Source: a virus. From it: a DNA stretch of 64,000 nucleotides. The notes under the pieces are model-generated. The model made no database searches, was not told where the DNA came from, and saw only the letters and a list, made by a program, of their open reading frames with translations. The first letter of the stretch is position 1, and the number at the start of each line of letters is the position of its first letter. Where the stretch lies: IMG/VR virus record IMGVR_UViG_3300041583_000385, positions 1-64,000 of that record, one strand, 5' to 3'. Shown here one piece after another: positions 1-8,719 of this stretch. Made by a program: the position numbers and the translations under genes.

Positions 1-116
1 AAATGATTTACATCAACTGACATAACATCACAACTTGTGTCATACCCCAAATCTTTATAATATAATAAATTCATATTATATCTTGTTTTAATAACGATAT
101 TTTCTACTATAAGCAT
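1..116 (-). CDS. N-terminal part of a probable homing endonuclease, cut by the window edge
   Basis: An open frame starts with ATG at 116 and runs off the left edge of the window. The 38 visible residues include the stretch YYKDLGYDTSCDVMSVDVNH. That looks like the N-terminal segment that precedes the first Cys pair in phage endonucleases of the type seen at 10417 and 12994. No catalytic part is visible, so the assignment rests on a short resemblance only. Confidence 0.35.
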   Translation of the reverse strand, partial: MLIVENIVIKTRYNMNLLYYKDLGYDTSCDVMSVDVNH

Positions 117-134
117 ATTTTATTATATGTTATA

Positions 135-172
135 TTATACAAAAGATATAATTAATTATATCTTTTGTATAA
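135..172. terminator. Perfect 38-bp palindrome at the end of the next minus-strand gene
   Basis: The two 19-nt arms are exactly complementary and meet with no spacer at 153/154. The palindrome covers the stop codon (158-156) of the minus-strand gene above it and lies just before the start of the gene at 116. A hairpin terminator is the simplest reading. There is no long T run, so an operator or processing site is also possible. Confidence 0.45.
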
Positions 173-716
173 TAGTTGGTAATGTACCAAGTTCGAGTAT
201 TTTACTTTTATTAAGTAAGAATTCAATATCATAAAAGTTATAGTTAAAGGTCATTGTGAACTCTTTAGCACTAACTTTTTGTTGTGAGTAATTGAAGTCA
301 TTATCGGATAATGACTTCAATATAATCTCATAGAATTTTATAACATATATAGCATCGCGATGTATATCAAGAGCTGTTATGGTGAATGGGTTCACCCAAG
401 AATTTTCAGTATCTAAATAATGCTTACTGATAATATCAAACATTAACCAATAATTCAAATCAGAATCAACCGATCTAAATGTTACTTGTAGTTCATGTGT
501 TGTTACTATATCTTGTATGTTTTTAGAAGGTTTAAAATGTCTTTCCTTACCTCTCATTACAATCTGTCTAGGCATATCAAATGATATACCAGGAAAGTTA
601 ACACTTTTCATAGTTGAATTTATATAATCAATAACATTTTCATATTGTATCCAATTCTTTTCTAGAATAGGACTATAAGTTTCAATTATTTCAGCAGGTA
701 AAATATCTGATGGCAA
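156..716 (-). CDS. Putative tail-tube-like structural protein
   Basis: The product is 186 residues if read from a TTG at 716. Its middle and end resemble tail-tube type proteins: an early beta segment (ELQVTFRSVDSDLNYWLM), a central strand (ITALDIHRDAIYVIKFYE) and a late strand (KEFTMTFNYNFYDIEFLL) in the order seen in T4 gp19-like folds. The start is doubtful. A better N-terminus, MPYPFIQSVQPVHIQF, begins at ATG 762 in another frame and fits directly onto NLPSDILPAE, so a single-base change near 714-720 may have split the gene. It lies downstream of the large putative structural gene ending at 932. The fold assignment is by eye. Confidence 0.4.
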   Translation of the reverse strand: MPSDILPAEIIETYSPILEKNWIQYENVIDYINSTMKSVNFPGISFDMPRQIVMRGKERHFKPSKNIQDIVTTHELQVTFRSVDSDLNYWLMFDIISKHYLDTENSWVNPFTITALDIHRDAIYVIKFYEIILKSLSDNDFNYSQQKVSAKEFTMTFNYNFYDIEFLLNKSKILELGTLPTIIQKI

Positions 717-931
717 ATTGAATATGAACTGGCTGGACTGACTGGATAAACGGATAAGGCATTTTAATATTTTTTATACTACACAAAGTGGTTGTTTTTT
801 CAATATTTCTTTAATTATATTAATCTCATCATATCGTATTCTGATCATTTTGATATAAATTCACCTCGTGTTAATTTTCTCATATAATATATATCAAATA
901 TAAGCTGTCACCTTTTGATACTTAATCTCAT

Positions 932-2872
932 TTATCTTCCTTTTTTTATATTCCCCAACTTAGCTTGTAAATCTTTTATTTGATTAGGCTTAATCCTTGG
1001 TGATTGCTCACTGATAGGTTTTCTAGTAACTATCGCTGTTTCTTTTGTAGAACTTGGATCTGGTATAATAGAAGGTTTCGAATTTTCTTTATCCGCTTGG
1101 TTATTAAGTTCATTAACATTACTCTTATCATCATATATCTTAAACAACCCTGTGTAAATAACTGATGTTGTTGATTGGTTAGTTCCGATTATGTAAAATA
1201 CATTAATACCTGATGTATATATCCTTTTTATTTCAGCAAATTTATTTTGAGTAACTTTGAAAGATATTTGTCCAATTTCTAAATTAATATCACCACTCTC
1301 TATATAAAGAGGGAAAGATATTTGGTTTTTATCATTTCTTATCGCTAATTTAATCTCACTAAACCCACTTAGGTTAAAATACTCTGGTTTTTCATTTGTA
1401 CCAGTAGCTATTGAGAATTTAACAATATTATCATAAGGATAAAGTAATATTTGAATTTTACCTAATCCAAAGAAATTCTTACTATCAAAAGTTGCATTTT
1501 CTGATTTACCAATGATATTAAATCTATCTATAAGTACTGGGAATGGTATATTGACTGTCTCAACAATAACATTACTTCCGTTTCCATTTGAATTACCATT
1601 AGTACCATCACTACCAAACCCACTCAATAAACCACCAGCCGTAGCAGGAGGAGGTGTTTGTGGTGTATTAATCTTATTATCAACTGTTATAACACCCATT
1701 GAATTAGCGACACCAACTAGTGATGGGTTAATTGCATTCTTTATGTTATAAATTTTTGGTTTATTTGCATTTTTTAAGTTAATCTTCATCAACTTCAATG
1801 AATATTTAGAAACTTCATCTTGTAACATACCATAACTAGCTCTTCTTATAATAGAAGAATCATCAACGGAGTCAATCAATCTCAACTCAACATCAATAAT
1901 TGCAGTTGTTGTTGAGTATTTAATTATAGGTCTATAATCTATTGTTTCATTAAAAGAATCTGTAACTGTGACCGTTGTAGTTTTACCTCTTATATTTTGC
2001 TCATACATCGTTATATTGTACTGTGCGTAATATCTATGTCCTTGTACTAAGGAATCATCTATAAACTTCTTAAAACCACCTATGGTATCATTGTAGGTAC
2101 CATATATCTCAAAGAAATCACCATTTATTGAATTTTCAATAACTAATCCTAATTTTTCAAATTCAGGTGATTGTGTTACCGTAGCTGTTATCTTTGGTTC
2201 TGTTAAATAAGTTGTTACAGCATTTATAGTTTGTATATTATTAACAAAATGAAAATCTATAAATATTGGAGTTGTTGAACTTAAACCAGATCCATTTGTC
2301 AAATTAGCGTTTATACTATTCTCCTTTGGTCTACTATCTTCTAATTGAGCAGCAAGTTCACTAAGAGCTGGTATTTCAATTGTTATATTCTTACCCCATA
2401 ACTTCTCTTGAAACAACAATGGTGGTGATGTAAAGTTCATCAAATATTGTTGACTAACATCAGTCATATCAAAGTAAAAGTTAGATAGATCGTAAGTTTT
2501 TTGATTTAACGAATCATAAGCATAAACTTTAACATAGAATCCCAAATATTCACCAAATGTCCAATTTATTGGTAAGTGAAATTTAAGAGTGTCATGTCTT
2601 ATTGGAGGTGCATCAGAATAATTTTTCGTTTGTAAAAACGTGTAGTAGTCTGGATTCACTTTACCATATCTACCTGATACAGCATCAATTCTGAATAATT
2701 GATTTCCTTCTGTATTAGAAGTACCACTTGTATCAGCGGCCATATATGCTTGTGTTTTATCCTTTGAGTTAACAAGTATATTATATGGTTCACTTATTAA
2801 GTTACCATCATTATATACATACTCTAAAAGAATATTTTTATCGAGCTTTAAAAACTTAGATATCTTTGACAT
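932..2872 (-). CDS. Large putative virion protein of unknown function
   Basis: The 646-residue product is rich in Ser, Thr, Asn and alternating hydrophobic positions, as in beta-rich virion proteins. It has no transmembrane segment or catalytic motif that I recognise. A flexible linker near residues 405-435 (PPPATAGG, then GTNGNSNGNGSN) separates two blocks, and the C-terminus is basic and proline-rich. A TTAATATATA motif lies 22 nt upstream of its ATG. Its position beside a tail-tube-like gene and two acidic or coiled-coil genes suggests a tail or baseplate role, which is inference. Confidence 0.55.
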   Translation of the reverse strand: MSKISKFLKLDKNILLEYVYNDGNLISEPYNILVNSKDKTQAYMAADTSGTSNTEGNQLFRIDAVSGRYGKVNPDYYTFLQTKNYSDAPPIRHDTLKFHLPINWTFGEYLGFYVKVYAYDSLNQKTYDLSNFYFDMTDVSQQYLMNFTSPPLLFQEKLWGKNITIEIPALSELAAQLEDSRPKENSINANLTNGSGLSSTTPIFIDFHFVNNIQTINAVTTYLTEPKITATVTQSPEFEKLGLVIENSINGDFFEIYGTYNDTIGGFKKFIDDSLVQGHRYYAQYNITMYEQNIRGKTTTVTVTDSFNETIDYRPIIKYSTTTAIIDVELRLIDSVDDSSIIRRASYGMLQDEVSKYSLKLMKINLKNANKPKIYNIKNAINPSLVGVANSMGVITVDNKINTPQTPPPATAGGLLSGFGSDGTNGNSNGNGSNVIVETVNIPFPVLIDRFNIIGKSENATFDSKNFFGLGKIQILLYPYDNIVKFSIATGTNEKPEYFNLSGFSEIKLAIRNDKNQISFPLYIESGDINLEIGQISFKVTQNKFAEIKRIYTSGINVFYIIGTNQSTTSVIYTGLFKIYDDKSNVNELNNQADKENSKPSIIPDPSSTKETAIVTRKPISEQSPRIKPNQIKDLQAKLGNIKKGR

Positions 2873-2894
2873 TTAGTAATAAAAGATTTTGATT

Positions 2895-2904
2895 TATATA
2901 TTAA
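2895..2904 (-). promoter_or_regulatory. Late-type promoter motif TTAATATATA
   Basis: The minus strand reads TTAATATATA upstream of the gene starting at 2872. The same ten bases recur before many genes in this window, usually 4-6 nt from the start codon. It resembles the T4 late -10 element TATAAATA. Here it leaves a leader of about 22 nt. Confidence 0.45.
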
Positions 2905-2938
2905 AAACAAAACATCCCATAAACAAAAAACCCTTCTG

Positions 2939-3352
2939 TTAGGAAAGGTTTTCTTTTAATAGTCTTTGTTTAACAGACTCGATGATTTCATCATCTGTTA
3001 AGTTATAATGTTTTTCTTTTATCAATCGATAGAGTTCTTGTTCTTCTAATGCTAGTTTTTCTATTTCTTTATTCAGTGGATCAACTAGACCTTCTAACCT
3101 CTTCCCCTCATTATCAACTTCTTCAAGTACTTTAAGCATTTTATTCATTGATCCCTCGGCGCTAAAATTAGAATTTTTATCCCTTTTACTATCCTCAGCC
3201 TCTTTTTGTATAGCTTCGACTTTCTTTATTGTTTCATCAAGTCTTTCTACCACTCCTTGTGCAGACTTCTTATAGAAATCCATACTATTTGACATTTTTA
3301 AATAAGTTCTTCTTATTCGAACTGCACTTTGTAAAAAATTCTCATCAATCAT
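2939..3352 (-). CDS. Coiled-coil protein of unknown function
   Basis: The 137-residue product is highly charged, with heptad-like runs over residues 30-120 (for example VVERLDETIKKVEAIQKEAE). There is no signal peptide or membrane segment. It starts 4 nt after the stop of the gene at 3357-4364, so the two are probably co-transcribed. Its end overlaps an imperfect hairpin at about 2925-2960 that could terminate the transcript. A structural or scaffolding role is possible but not shown. Confidence 0.5.
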   Translation of the reverse strand: MIDENFLQSAVRIRRTYLKMSNSMDFYKKSAQGVVERLDETIKKVEAIQKEAEDSKRDKNSNFSAEGSMNKMLKVLEEVDNEGKRLEGLVDPLNKEIEKLALEEQELYRLIKEKHYNLTDDEIIESVKQRLLKENLS

Positions 3353-3356
3353 TATA

Positions 3357-4364
3357 TTAATTTATTTTTTCAAGTTCTTTGATTCTTTTAGAACCTGCTT
3401 CCTTTACACTTTTAGCTTTTTCACCTTTAAGTGCCTTTTCAACCAATTTAATTGATTCTAATTTAGAAATAGCATCAACTCTTTGTGATGCAGTTAATTT
3501 ACCCACAGATTGTGGATTTTCATCAACATTAATTTTCTCTTCGTTATTTCTCTCTTTCTTTTTAAGAGTTTCAAGAACTGGTTTGACATTAGGGGCTCCA
3601 TAAACTAATTGTTTAATTTTATCTGTTATTGTATCCTTAATTATTTCTGGATTTTGTAAAATCTTATTTGTGAATTCTTCTGCTAGAAATTCAATTAAAC
3701 TTGTTTCGTATGAATCTTCCATCATTTCGATAAAATCTAATCTTGGTATTTTATCAGAAATCTCAATGTTTATATCAAATTTAACATTTCGTTTAACACC
3801 TTTGAACATTGTTATTATTGGATCTTCAACCGCAATCCTTTGAACTGGTGGTTGAACTATTTCCCTATTAACCTCAACTCTTTGTACGTTATCAACTTCA
3901 ATAACCGATTTTGATTTAACTGGTGCTTTTGGTAATTCTTCATCATCACCTAATATTTTGGCGAAAGCTTGATTTTGCTTAGATACTTGGTCTGTTTCCT
4001 CAGGAAACCCATATTTCTTCAATAATTCTGCTCTTTCATCCTCTTCTGTTGTCATAATAACAGCACTCTCATCAGTAGATGGTCTTATACCATTATCATC
4101 TACCTTCATAGATACTACTCCATCCTCATCTACCATTTCGTTAGTTGAAATATTTTTTATCTTATCAGCAAGTGAATTATAAGAACCTTGGTTATTAAAA
4201 AATGAAGCCGGGTCTATTTGTTCTGTGTATTTACTAGAATCCATAAGTAATGTAACATCTATTTTTTGTTTATTTTCCAAAATAGCAATATTCTCGAATG
4301 AATCAATAACTTTGACTTCTTCACCTGTTGAATTATTTCGGAAAGTTTTATTTGCTAAACTCAT
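3357..4364 (-). CDS. Acidic and Lys/Glu-rich hypothetical protein, possibly structural
   Basis: The product is 335 residues. The N-terminal 55 residues form a compact block (NKTFRNNSTGEEVKVIDSFE). A variable Pro/Val-rich stretch follows, then a block around residues 185-260 (IITMFKGVKRNVKFDINIEI), then a basic tail rich in Lys and Glu. I see no known enzyme motif. It precedes the coiled-coil gene by only 4 nt in the same direction. Its place between putative virion genes and the gp32-like gene gives no firm function. Confidence 0.5.
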   Translation of the reverse strand: MSLANKTFRNNSTGEEVKVIDSFENIAILENKQKIDVTLLMDSSKYTEQIDPASFFNNQGSYNSLADKIKNISTNEMVDEDGVVSMKVDDNGIRPSTDESAVIMTTEEDERAELLKKYGFPEETDQVSKQNQAFAKILGDDEELPKAPVKSKSVIEVDNVQRVEVNREIVQPPVQRIAVEDPIITMFKGVKRNVKFDINIEISDKIPRLDFIEMMEDSYETSLIEFLAEEFTNKILQNPEIIKDTITDKIKQLVYGAPNVKPVLETLKKKERNNEEKINVDENPQSVGKLTASQRVDAISKLESIKLVEKALKGEKAKSVKEAGSKRIKELEKIN

Positions 4365-4422
4365 AATTTATTTATTATATTTTATCCTTCCTTTTATATT
4401 AAAAAACGAAAAATAGTTTAAT

Positions 4423-4458
4423 AAAAAAATCCCATATTAAGAATAATATGGGATTTCT
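4423..4458 (-). terminator. Intrinsic terminator after the ssDNA-binding protein gene
   Basis: The minus strand has ATCCCATATTA, a short loop, TAATATGGGAT and then a run of seven T, about 20 nt past the gp32-like stop codon. The stem is essentially perfect. Confidence 0.75.
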
Positions 4459-4475
4459 TATTAAATCACTATTGA

Positions 4476-5432
4476 TTAAAGGTCTGAGAAGAAATCATCT
4501 TCATCTTCCGAAACAGATGATGTTTCAGATACTTTTGAATCACTCTCCATAGAGAAATCATCTGATGATGGTGAAGATTCTTTACTTTCAAAACTACCAG
4601 AAGATTTACCAGTTAAGAAATTAGAAATTTCTGTAATCTTAGCGTGTTGCTCATCTGTTAAAGGTTTAGGAGCAAAATCTTCAAGGTTATGATCTCTATC
4701 CATTAAGAAATCTTTAATCTTACCTTGAACCTTAGGGTCAATTTTACCTTCTTCTGTAAGTGGAGCGTTTTTGAATTCACCCCGCTCTTTGAAGTAGATA
4801 GGTAATGATGTAGTTTCTGGTCTGAACATACTCATCTTGTAATCAGGATAAGTTTCATCACCAGTTTGGATTTCTTTTACTACAAGAACAAAATCTTTCC
4901 CTTCTGATAAATCAAAAACATTACATTGAACTCCAGAGATTTCTCCATTTCGTTCTGCTGAAATTTTATCCTTGATAGTTTTACCATACTGCCAAATCAT
5001 TATCTTACCAACTAATTCTGGTTGTTGTTCATCTTCAAGAACAAGAACATAAGAATAATACTTCTTAGAATAGTTTAACATTCTTGATTTTTCCATCAAA
5101 ATTGCGTTCTTTGAGTTTTGCATTGTGTAATACAAATCTGTTAAAGGACACTTTTCTCCAAAGTTTTTTGGTGAGTCGAACCAACCACCCAATTCTCTTG
5201 GATTTTGAATTCTTACATAGTGTGCGATTTTCTCAATCGCTGATTGACCTACTTTACCATCTTGTGTTAAGTTAGGAAGGAATCTTACTACGGATCTCCA
5301 TCCTTTCTTTTTATCTTTCGCTTTTGAAAGATCAACACGATAAATACCGTCATCGTTTGTTGTTTTTACCTCATTTAAGAAGTCCATTTTGCTGTCTAAC
5401 CCACCGTTAAACAAATCATCTAATTCTGCCAT
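4476..5432 (-). CDS. 32: ssDNA-binding protein, T4 gp32 type
   Basis: The 318-residue product has the gp32 layout. A short N-terminal arm (MAELDDLFNGGLDSKMDFL) is followed by a core OB-fold with GWRSVVRFLP, GWFDSPKNFGEKCPLTDLYY and GKIMIWQYGKTIKDKI. The C-terminal tail is Ser/Asp-rich and ends DEDDFFSDL, matching the acidic protein-interaction tail of T4 gp32. In T4 this protein coats ssDNA and recruits polymerase, primase-helicase loader and nuclease. The zinc site of T4 gp32 (one His, three Cys) is not conserved: only two Cys are present in the whole protein. It has its own strong terminator at 4423-4458. The family call is firm. Confidence 0.88.
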   Translation of the reverse strand: MAELDDLFNGGLDSKMDFLNEVKTTNDDGIYRVDLSKAKDKKKGWRSVVRFLPNLTQDGKVGQSAIEKIAHYVRIQNPRELGGWFDSPKNFGEKCPLTDLYYTMQNSKNAILMEKSRMLNYSKKYYSYVLVLEDEQQPELVGKIMIWQYGKTIKDKISAERNGEISGVQCNVFDLSEGKDFVLVVKEIQTGDETYPDYKMSMFRPETTSLPIYFKERGEFKNAPLTEEGKIDPKVQGKIKDFLMDRDHNLEDFAPKPLTDEQHAKITEISNFLTGKSSGSFESKESSPSSDDFSMESDSKVSETSSVSEDEDDFFSDL

Positions 5433-5584
5433 AATTGCTTTTTATTTTTAATTATTATGTTATTCGAACCTTTGTTAGTCCGATAAATGTTATATCAATT
5501 GATGTTGATAAAGTTTAGTAAAAAAATAGGTTATTTTAAATTATTTTCGTATCTTATAAGAATTTTTTCAGAAGTACTGAATTC

Positions 5585-6149
5585 TTATTGTTTGTACTGG
5601 TTCCATAGAAACTTGAAGACTTTATTTCTCCTGATTTCATACCCCTTCCTAAGTTGATTTATTAAACTCTTGTATTCTATATCATCACACTTACAAAGTT
5701 TCAATTCAGCCATATATAAAGTTACAATATCACCATTATCTTCATCAACAAAGTCTTCTGTTTCTAAATACTTTATCATAAAGTTTAGTATTGATATTTT
5801 TTAAATTATCATCACCATCAATAGATATAAATTCTGGAATATCCCAATGTTTTAACTTAGTAACTGGTTTGAAAAATTCTGACCATTTTGATTTAGCCAA
5901 TGAGATAGCTTCTTTGTTTAACCAATCACTTTCATCTATATGATTTATCAACTCTTATTCAACAGCTTTATTTATATCACTTGCTGGGAAAAACACATAA
6001 CCTGATTGTTGTATTTCAACATTGATATAATCACCAACAGTATCAGAGAAATCATAGAAATAATCCACTATATCTTCCTTTTTTGGGAATTCACTTTTAC
6101 TGATAATATTCAATGATTCGAACATTTTATATTTCTTCAAATATCTCAT
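5585..6149 (-). pseudogene. Decayed gene with capsid-targeting-like N-terminus, broken by one stop and one frameshift
   Basis: Three consecutive minus-strand pieces read as one ancestral protein. The first (6149-5955) starts MRYLKKYKMFESLN and ends at TAA. The same frame continues directly past that TAA as ELINHIDESDWLNKEA. A one-base shift at about 5770, in the triple A of GATAAAGTA, then moves the reading into YLETEDFVDEDNGD, which ends at 5585. Joined, they give about 190 residues with a conserved-looking N-terminal leader shared by many genes here. The alternative is three separate small genes, but the in-frame join and the lack of good starts for pieces two and three make decay more likely. 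Confidence 0.6.
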
Positions 6150-6201
6150 AATCCTATTCCAATTTTCATTATTTTATCATCTTCTTTTATACTTATGTGT
6201 T

Positions 6202-7050
6202 TCAAAATTTCAATAATATTTTTAATGTGTAATCTTGTATATCTGTATCATCATCAAATTGCCTATCCTCTCTACTCATATCAAAAATAACATCACTATA
6301 TTCAATTGTTGGTAATATTGTTGGTAATACGTCATCTAAACTAGACTCTAGTTTCTTTAGGTTCATTACACCAGTTTTATATGAATCTCTATGTCTACCA
6401 ATATCAATATAGATAGATGGGATATACATATTTAATATATTTTCGGGACTGTAATTACTTAATTTCTCTAATTCATATTTCTTCTTTTTCAAAAATTCAA
6501 CATCACTAGATATAGAATAATCCATTATGTTAAAATTAACACATTGATATTTTTTATCAGTTACATATTCTTCTGCTTCATCTTGTCTTATATAAGATTC
6601 GTCTTTCCATCCACCAATTTTAAATGTTGGTGATAAAATTGATCTTATTATTTCCCTCATTATCCAATAAAATCTATCATCATCTAAGTTAGAAACTGGC
6701 ATTGTACCACTATACCTTCTTTTTACCGGCTCATCTTTTTTATAATAATCTCCATAAGTTATAGCAGTTGTGACAAATTTATCTTTACTACTTGGTATTT
6801 CATCCCATATATCATAAAGTCTATCATTAACATTATCAATGTCAACTTTTTTCATTGAATCCCAGGCTTTGGATAGATGTGATTTTATAATATCATACCA
6901 ATTATCACCAATAAAATGGTTTACCCATTTCTTGATATCAGATTCACTAATCTTATTATTTTTCATGTTTTGATAATGTAAATCATTATAAAAGTCAAAG
7001 ATGCTATATCTACTATTTGATTCTAAGAATAGTTTGTAATTTTTTATCAT
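6202..7050 (-). CDS. Hypothetical protein with capsid-targeting-like N-terminus
   Basis: The 282-residue product begins MIKNYKLFLESNSRYS, a variant of the leader shared by many proteins in this window. The rest is mixed alpha/beta with no motif I recognise (for example RYSGTMPVSNLDDDRFYWIM in the middle). Its ATG overlaps the TGA of the 42-residue gene upstream (ATGA), so the two are translationally coupled. The function is unknown. The leader suggests packaging in the capsid, which is inference. Confidence 0.6.
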   Translation of the reverse strand: MIKNYKLFLESNSRYSIFDFYNDLHYQNMKNNKISESDIKKWVNHFIGDNWYDIIKSHLSKAWDSMKKVDIDNVNDRLYDIWDEIPSSKDKFVTTAITYGDYYKKDEPVKRRYSGTMPVSNLDDDRFYWIMREIIRSILSPTFKIGGWKDESYIRQDEAEEYVTDKKYQCVNFNIMDYSISSDVEFLKKKKYELEKLSNYSPENILNMYIPSIYIDIGRHRDSYKTGVMNLKKLESSLDDVLPTILPTIEYSDVIFDMSREDRQFDDDTDIQDYTLKILLKF

Positions 7051-7175
7051 CTAATAACTTTAATTCTTTCTGTTTGGTATTTCATAATATCAACATCTTG
7101 GTGTTCTGTTAGTAAATCAATCATTCCTTGATACATCTCTATTGTTATTTTACAATCAGTCACAGGAGTTTTCAT
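7047..7175 (-). CDS. Small hypothetical protein, 42 residues
   Basis: The frame runs from ATG 7175 to a TGA that overlaps the next ATG by the ATGA arrangement. The product starts MKTPVTDCKITIEMYQGM and ends TERIKVIR. The overlap and the sensible composition support a real small gene in an operon with the gene at 6202-7050. The function is unknown. Confidence 0.5.
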   Translation of the reverse strand: MKTPVTDCKITIEMYQGMIDLLTEHQDVDIMKYQTERIKVIR

Positions 7176-7214
7176 ACTCTATATATAAAAACCCACTTCT
7201 CCTGTTATGTCATT

Positions 7215-7463
7215 TTAATAATCATCATTAAGATAATCATCCTTATCAATATCATCTTCTCTCTCGTTATATACTATAACGTCATTAGCATCTAAAAGCT
7301 TTAATAATTTATCTAATTCATCATCAGATAAATCCAAATCTTCTATTTCTAATATATCCTCATCTATATCATAATATAGTTTCCCAGCAAGTTTAAGTAA
7401 TTCTAATCTACCTATTACTCTTTCTCTATCTATACATTCATCTAAACTATAAAGTAATTCCAT
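7215..7463 (-). CDS. Small very acidic hypothetical protein
   Basis: The 82-residue product is dominated by Asp, Glu and Leu in its second half (DLSDDELDKLLKLLDANDV, ending DKDDYLNDDY). It begins 1 nt after the stop of the 2H phosphoesterase gene and is probably co-transcribed with it. Such small acidic proteins may be DNA mimics or inhibitors, but nothing here proves it. Confidence 0.5.
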   Translation of the reverse strand: MELLYSLDECIDRERVIGRLELLKLAGKLYYDIDEDILEIEDLDLSDDELDKLLKLLDANDVIVYNEREDDIDKDDYLNDDY

Positions 7464-7464
7464 C

Positions 7465-8208
7465 TTATTTATTTTTCAATTTTTTAGCTATTTCTGTCTC
7501 TGACAGTCGAGGCAGTTCCTCTTCAATTGGATATTTAGTAACTATCCAAAATTTCTCACCATCATCCATATAGGTTACATCTATGTAGTGACCATCACAC
7601 TTTACTTTCAAGTATGAATCACTTATTGACACAGGAATAATCTCTGATTTTGGATCTAGTTGGAAATTTTCTATTCTTCTTACAAAATTCCAATTATCAC
7701 TCTTATAAAACTCCTGCTTCAAAAGTTTCAGAAATTTACCCTCTTTTTTTACTACTTCGTTTTTTCTAACACCAAAGACATCTTTATGATTAAATCCTAA
7801 TGTTATGTGGAAGTCATGTTCTTTTAAACCATATCTATTTCTAATTGCATCAAGTTTATCACTTTGAGCAACAATAAAATAAGCCCTATTGTAATTTCTT
7901 TCAGCCGTACCAACACCCATCAATCTCAAATCATCAATCTCAAATTTGAAAATAGCATCAAGTGATGATACAAATTTATCCATACCCGCTTCTTTAGCAA
8001 GCTTATTATAATCCATTACGTTAATAACGGTCATGTGGTATGAACCACCATCTCTTTTTTGTTGATTGTTAGTAAAGTCTTCGAAATCTTTCTCGCCAAT
8101 AATTTCCTTTAATTGGTTTAAGTATGGTTCTATTGTTCCTTTATCGAATTTGACTGCCAGGTAGTTATTACCTATTGAATCCCGGGTGTAAGTAGTATAA
8201 TATATCAT
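7465..8208 (-). CDS. 2H phosphoesterase family protein, probable 2',3'-cyclic phosphate RNA end processing
   Basis: Two motifs of the 2H superfamily are spaced as expected: YHMTVI at about residue 57 and FHITLGF at about residue 134, counted from MIYYTTYTR. Each supplies the His-x-Thr pair that acts on cyclic phosphates or 2'-5' linkages. About 90 residues follow the 2H fold and form an extra C-terminal domain (YLKVKCDGHYIDVTYMDDGE). The ATG at 8208 is preferred. A longer reading from 8235 would put an AT-rich upstream region inside the protein. It is followed by a small acidic gene, and the CCA-adding gene lies just upstream. With the RNA ligases elsewhere in the window, a role in RNA end healing is likely. 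Confidence 0.72.
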   Translation of the reverse strand: MIYYTTYTRDSIGNNYLAVKFDKGTIEPYLNQLKEIIGEKDFEDFTNNQQKRDGGSYHMTVINVMDYNKLAKEAGMDKFVSSLDAIFKFEIDDLRLMGVGTAERNYNRAYFIVAQSDKLDAIRNRYGLKEHDFHITLGFNHKDVFGVRKNEVVKKEGKFLKLLKQEFYKSDNWNFVRRIENFQLDPKSEIIPVSISDSYLKVKCDGHYIDVTYMDDGEKFWIVTKYPIEEELPRLSETEIAKKLKNK

Positions 8209-8298
8209 AGTCTTATATATCAAGTAAATATACATAATTATTTAAATAAATATACAAAAATATACAAAAATGATTATTTTAATATTATATATATATTT

Positions 8299-8448
8299 AT
8301 GAAAGCAAAAGAAGTAATGGAAAAATACAACATCACAAGAAATACTCTTAGTAATTGGGTAAAAAGGGGTTGGATAAAAGTGTATATTTTACCATCAGGT
8401 AGATATATCTATATTGATAAAAAAGAAAATGATAATGAAAAGGTGTAA
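8299..8448 (+). CDS. Small helix-turn-helix (MerR/excisionase-like) DNA-binding protein
   Basis: The frame encodes 49 residues, MKAKEVMEKYNITRNTLSNW then VKRGWIKVYILPSGRYIYID and a charged tail. The pattern of helix, turn, recognition helix, wing and a final strand is that of MerR-type or excisionase-like domains. An AT-rich motif lies just upstream. It overlaps the start of the endonuclease remnant at 8435. It may be a small regulator of the local element. Confidence 0.6.
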   Translation: MKAKEVMEKYNITRNTLSNWVKRGWIKVYILPSGRYIYIDKKENDNEKV

Positions 8449-8719
8449 TAGGTGTGATGTATATAAAGATAATAACTCATTCCCAACTAGAGGATCAGTT
8501 TGTAAATTATGTAAGTCAGAATATAATAAAAAGTATAGATTGGAAAATAAAGAAAAATTAAAAAATTATATTGATGAATATTCTCTATTATATAGATTGG
8601 AAAATAAGGAAAAATTAAATGAGAAGTCTAAAAAATATAATATTGAAAATAAGGAAATAGTATTACCATCTACTTTGTTTATATTACTTAATGATTCCGT
8701 GAATTTTCTCATATTATGA
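8435..8719 (+). pseudogene. Truncated endonuclease remnant: zinc ribbon and repeats only
   Basis: From ATG 8435 the product begins MKRCNRCDVYKDNNSFPTRG, with CxxC and a second CKLC pair, then repeats of the form YRLENKEKL. This matches the N-terminal half of the HNH gene at 39876. The expected HNH end is absent. The reading passes into unrelated sequence (IVLPSTLFILLND) and stops inside the 3' end of the CCA gene on the other strand. I read it as the 5' stub of a homing endonuclease gene. Confidence 0.55.
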
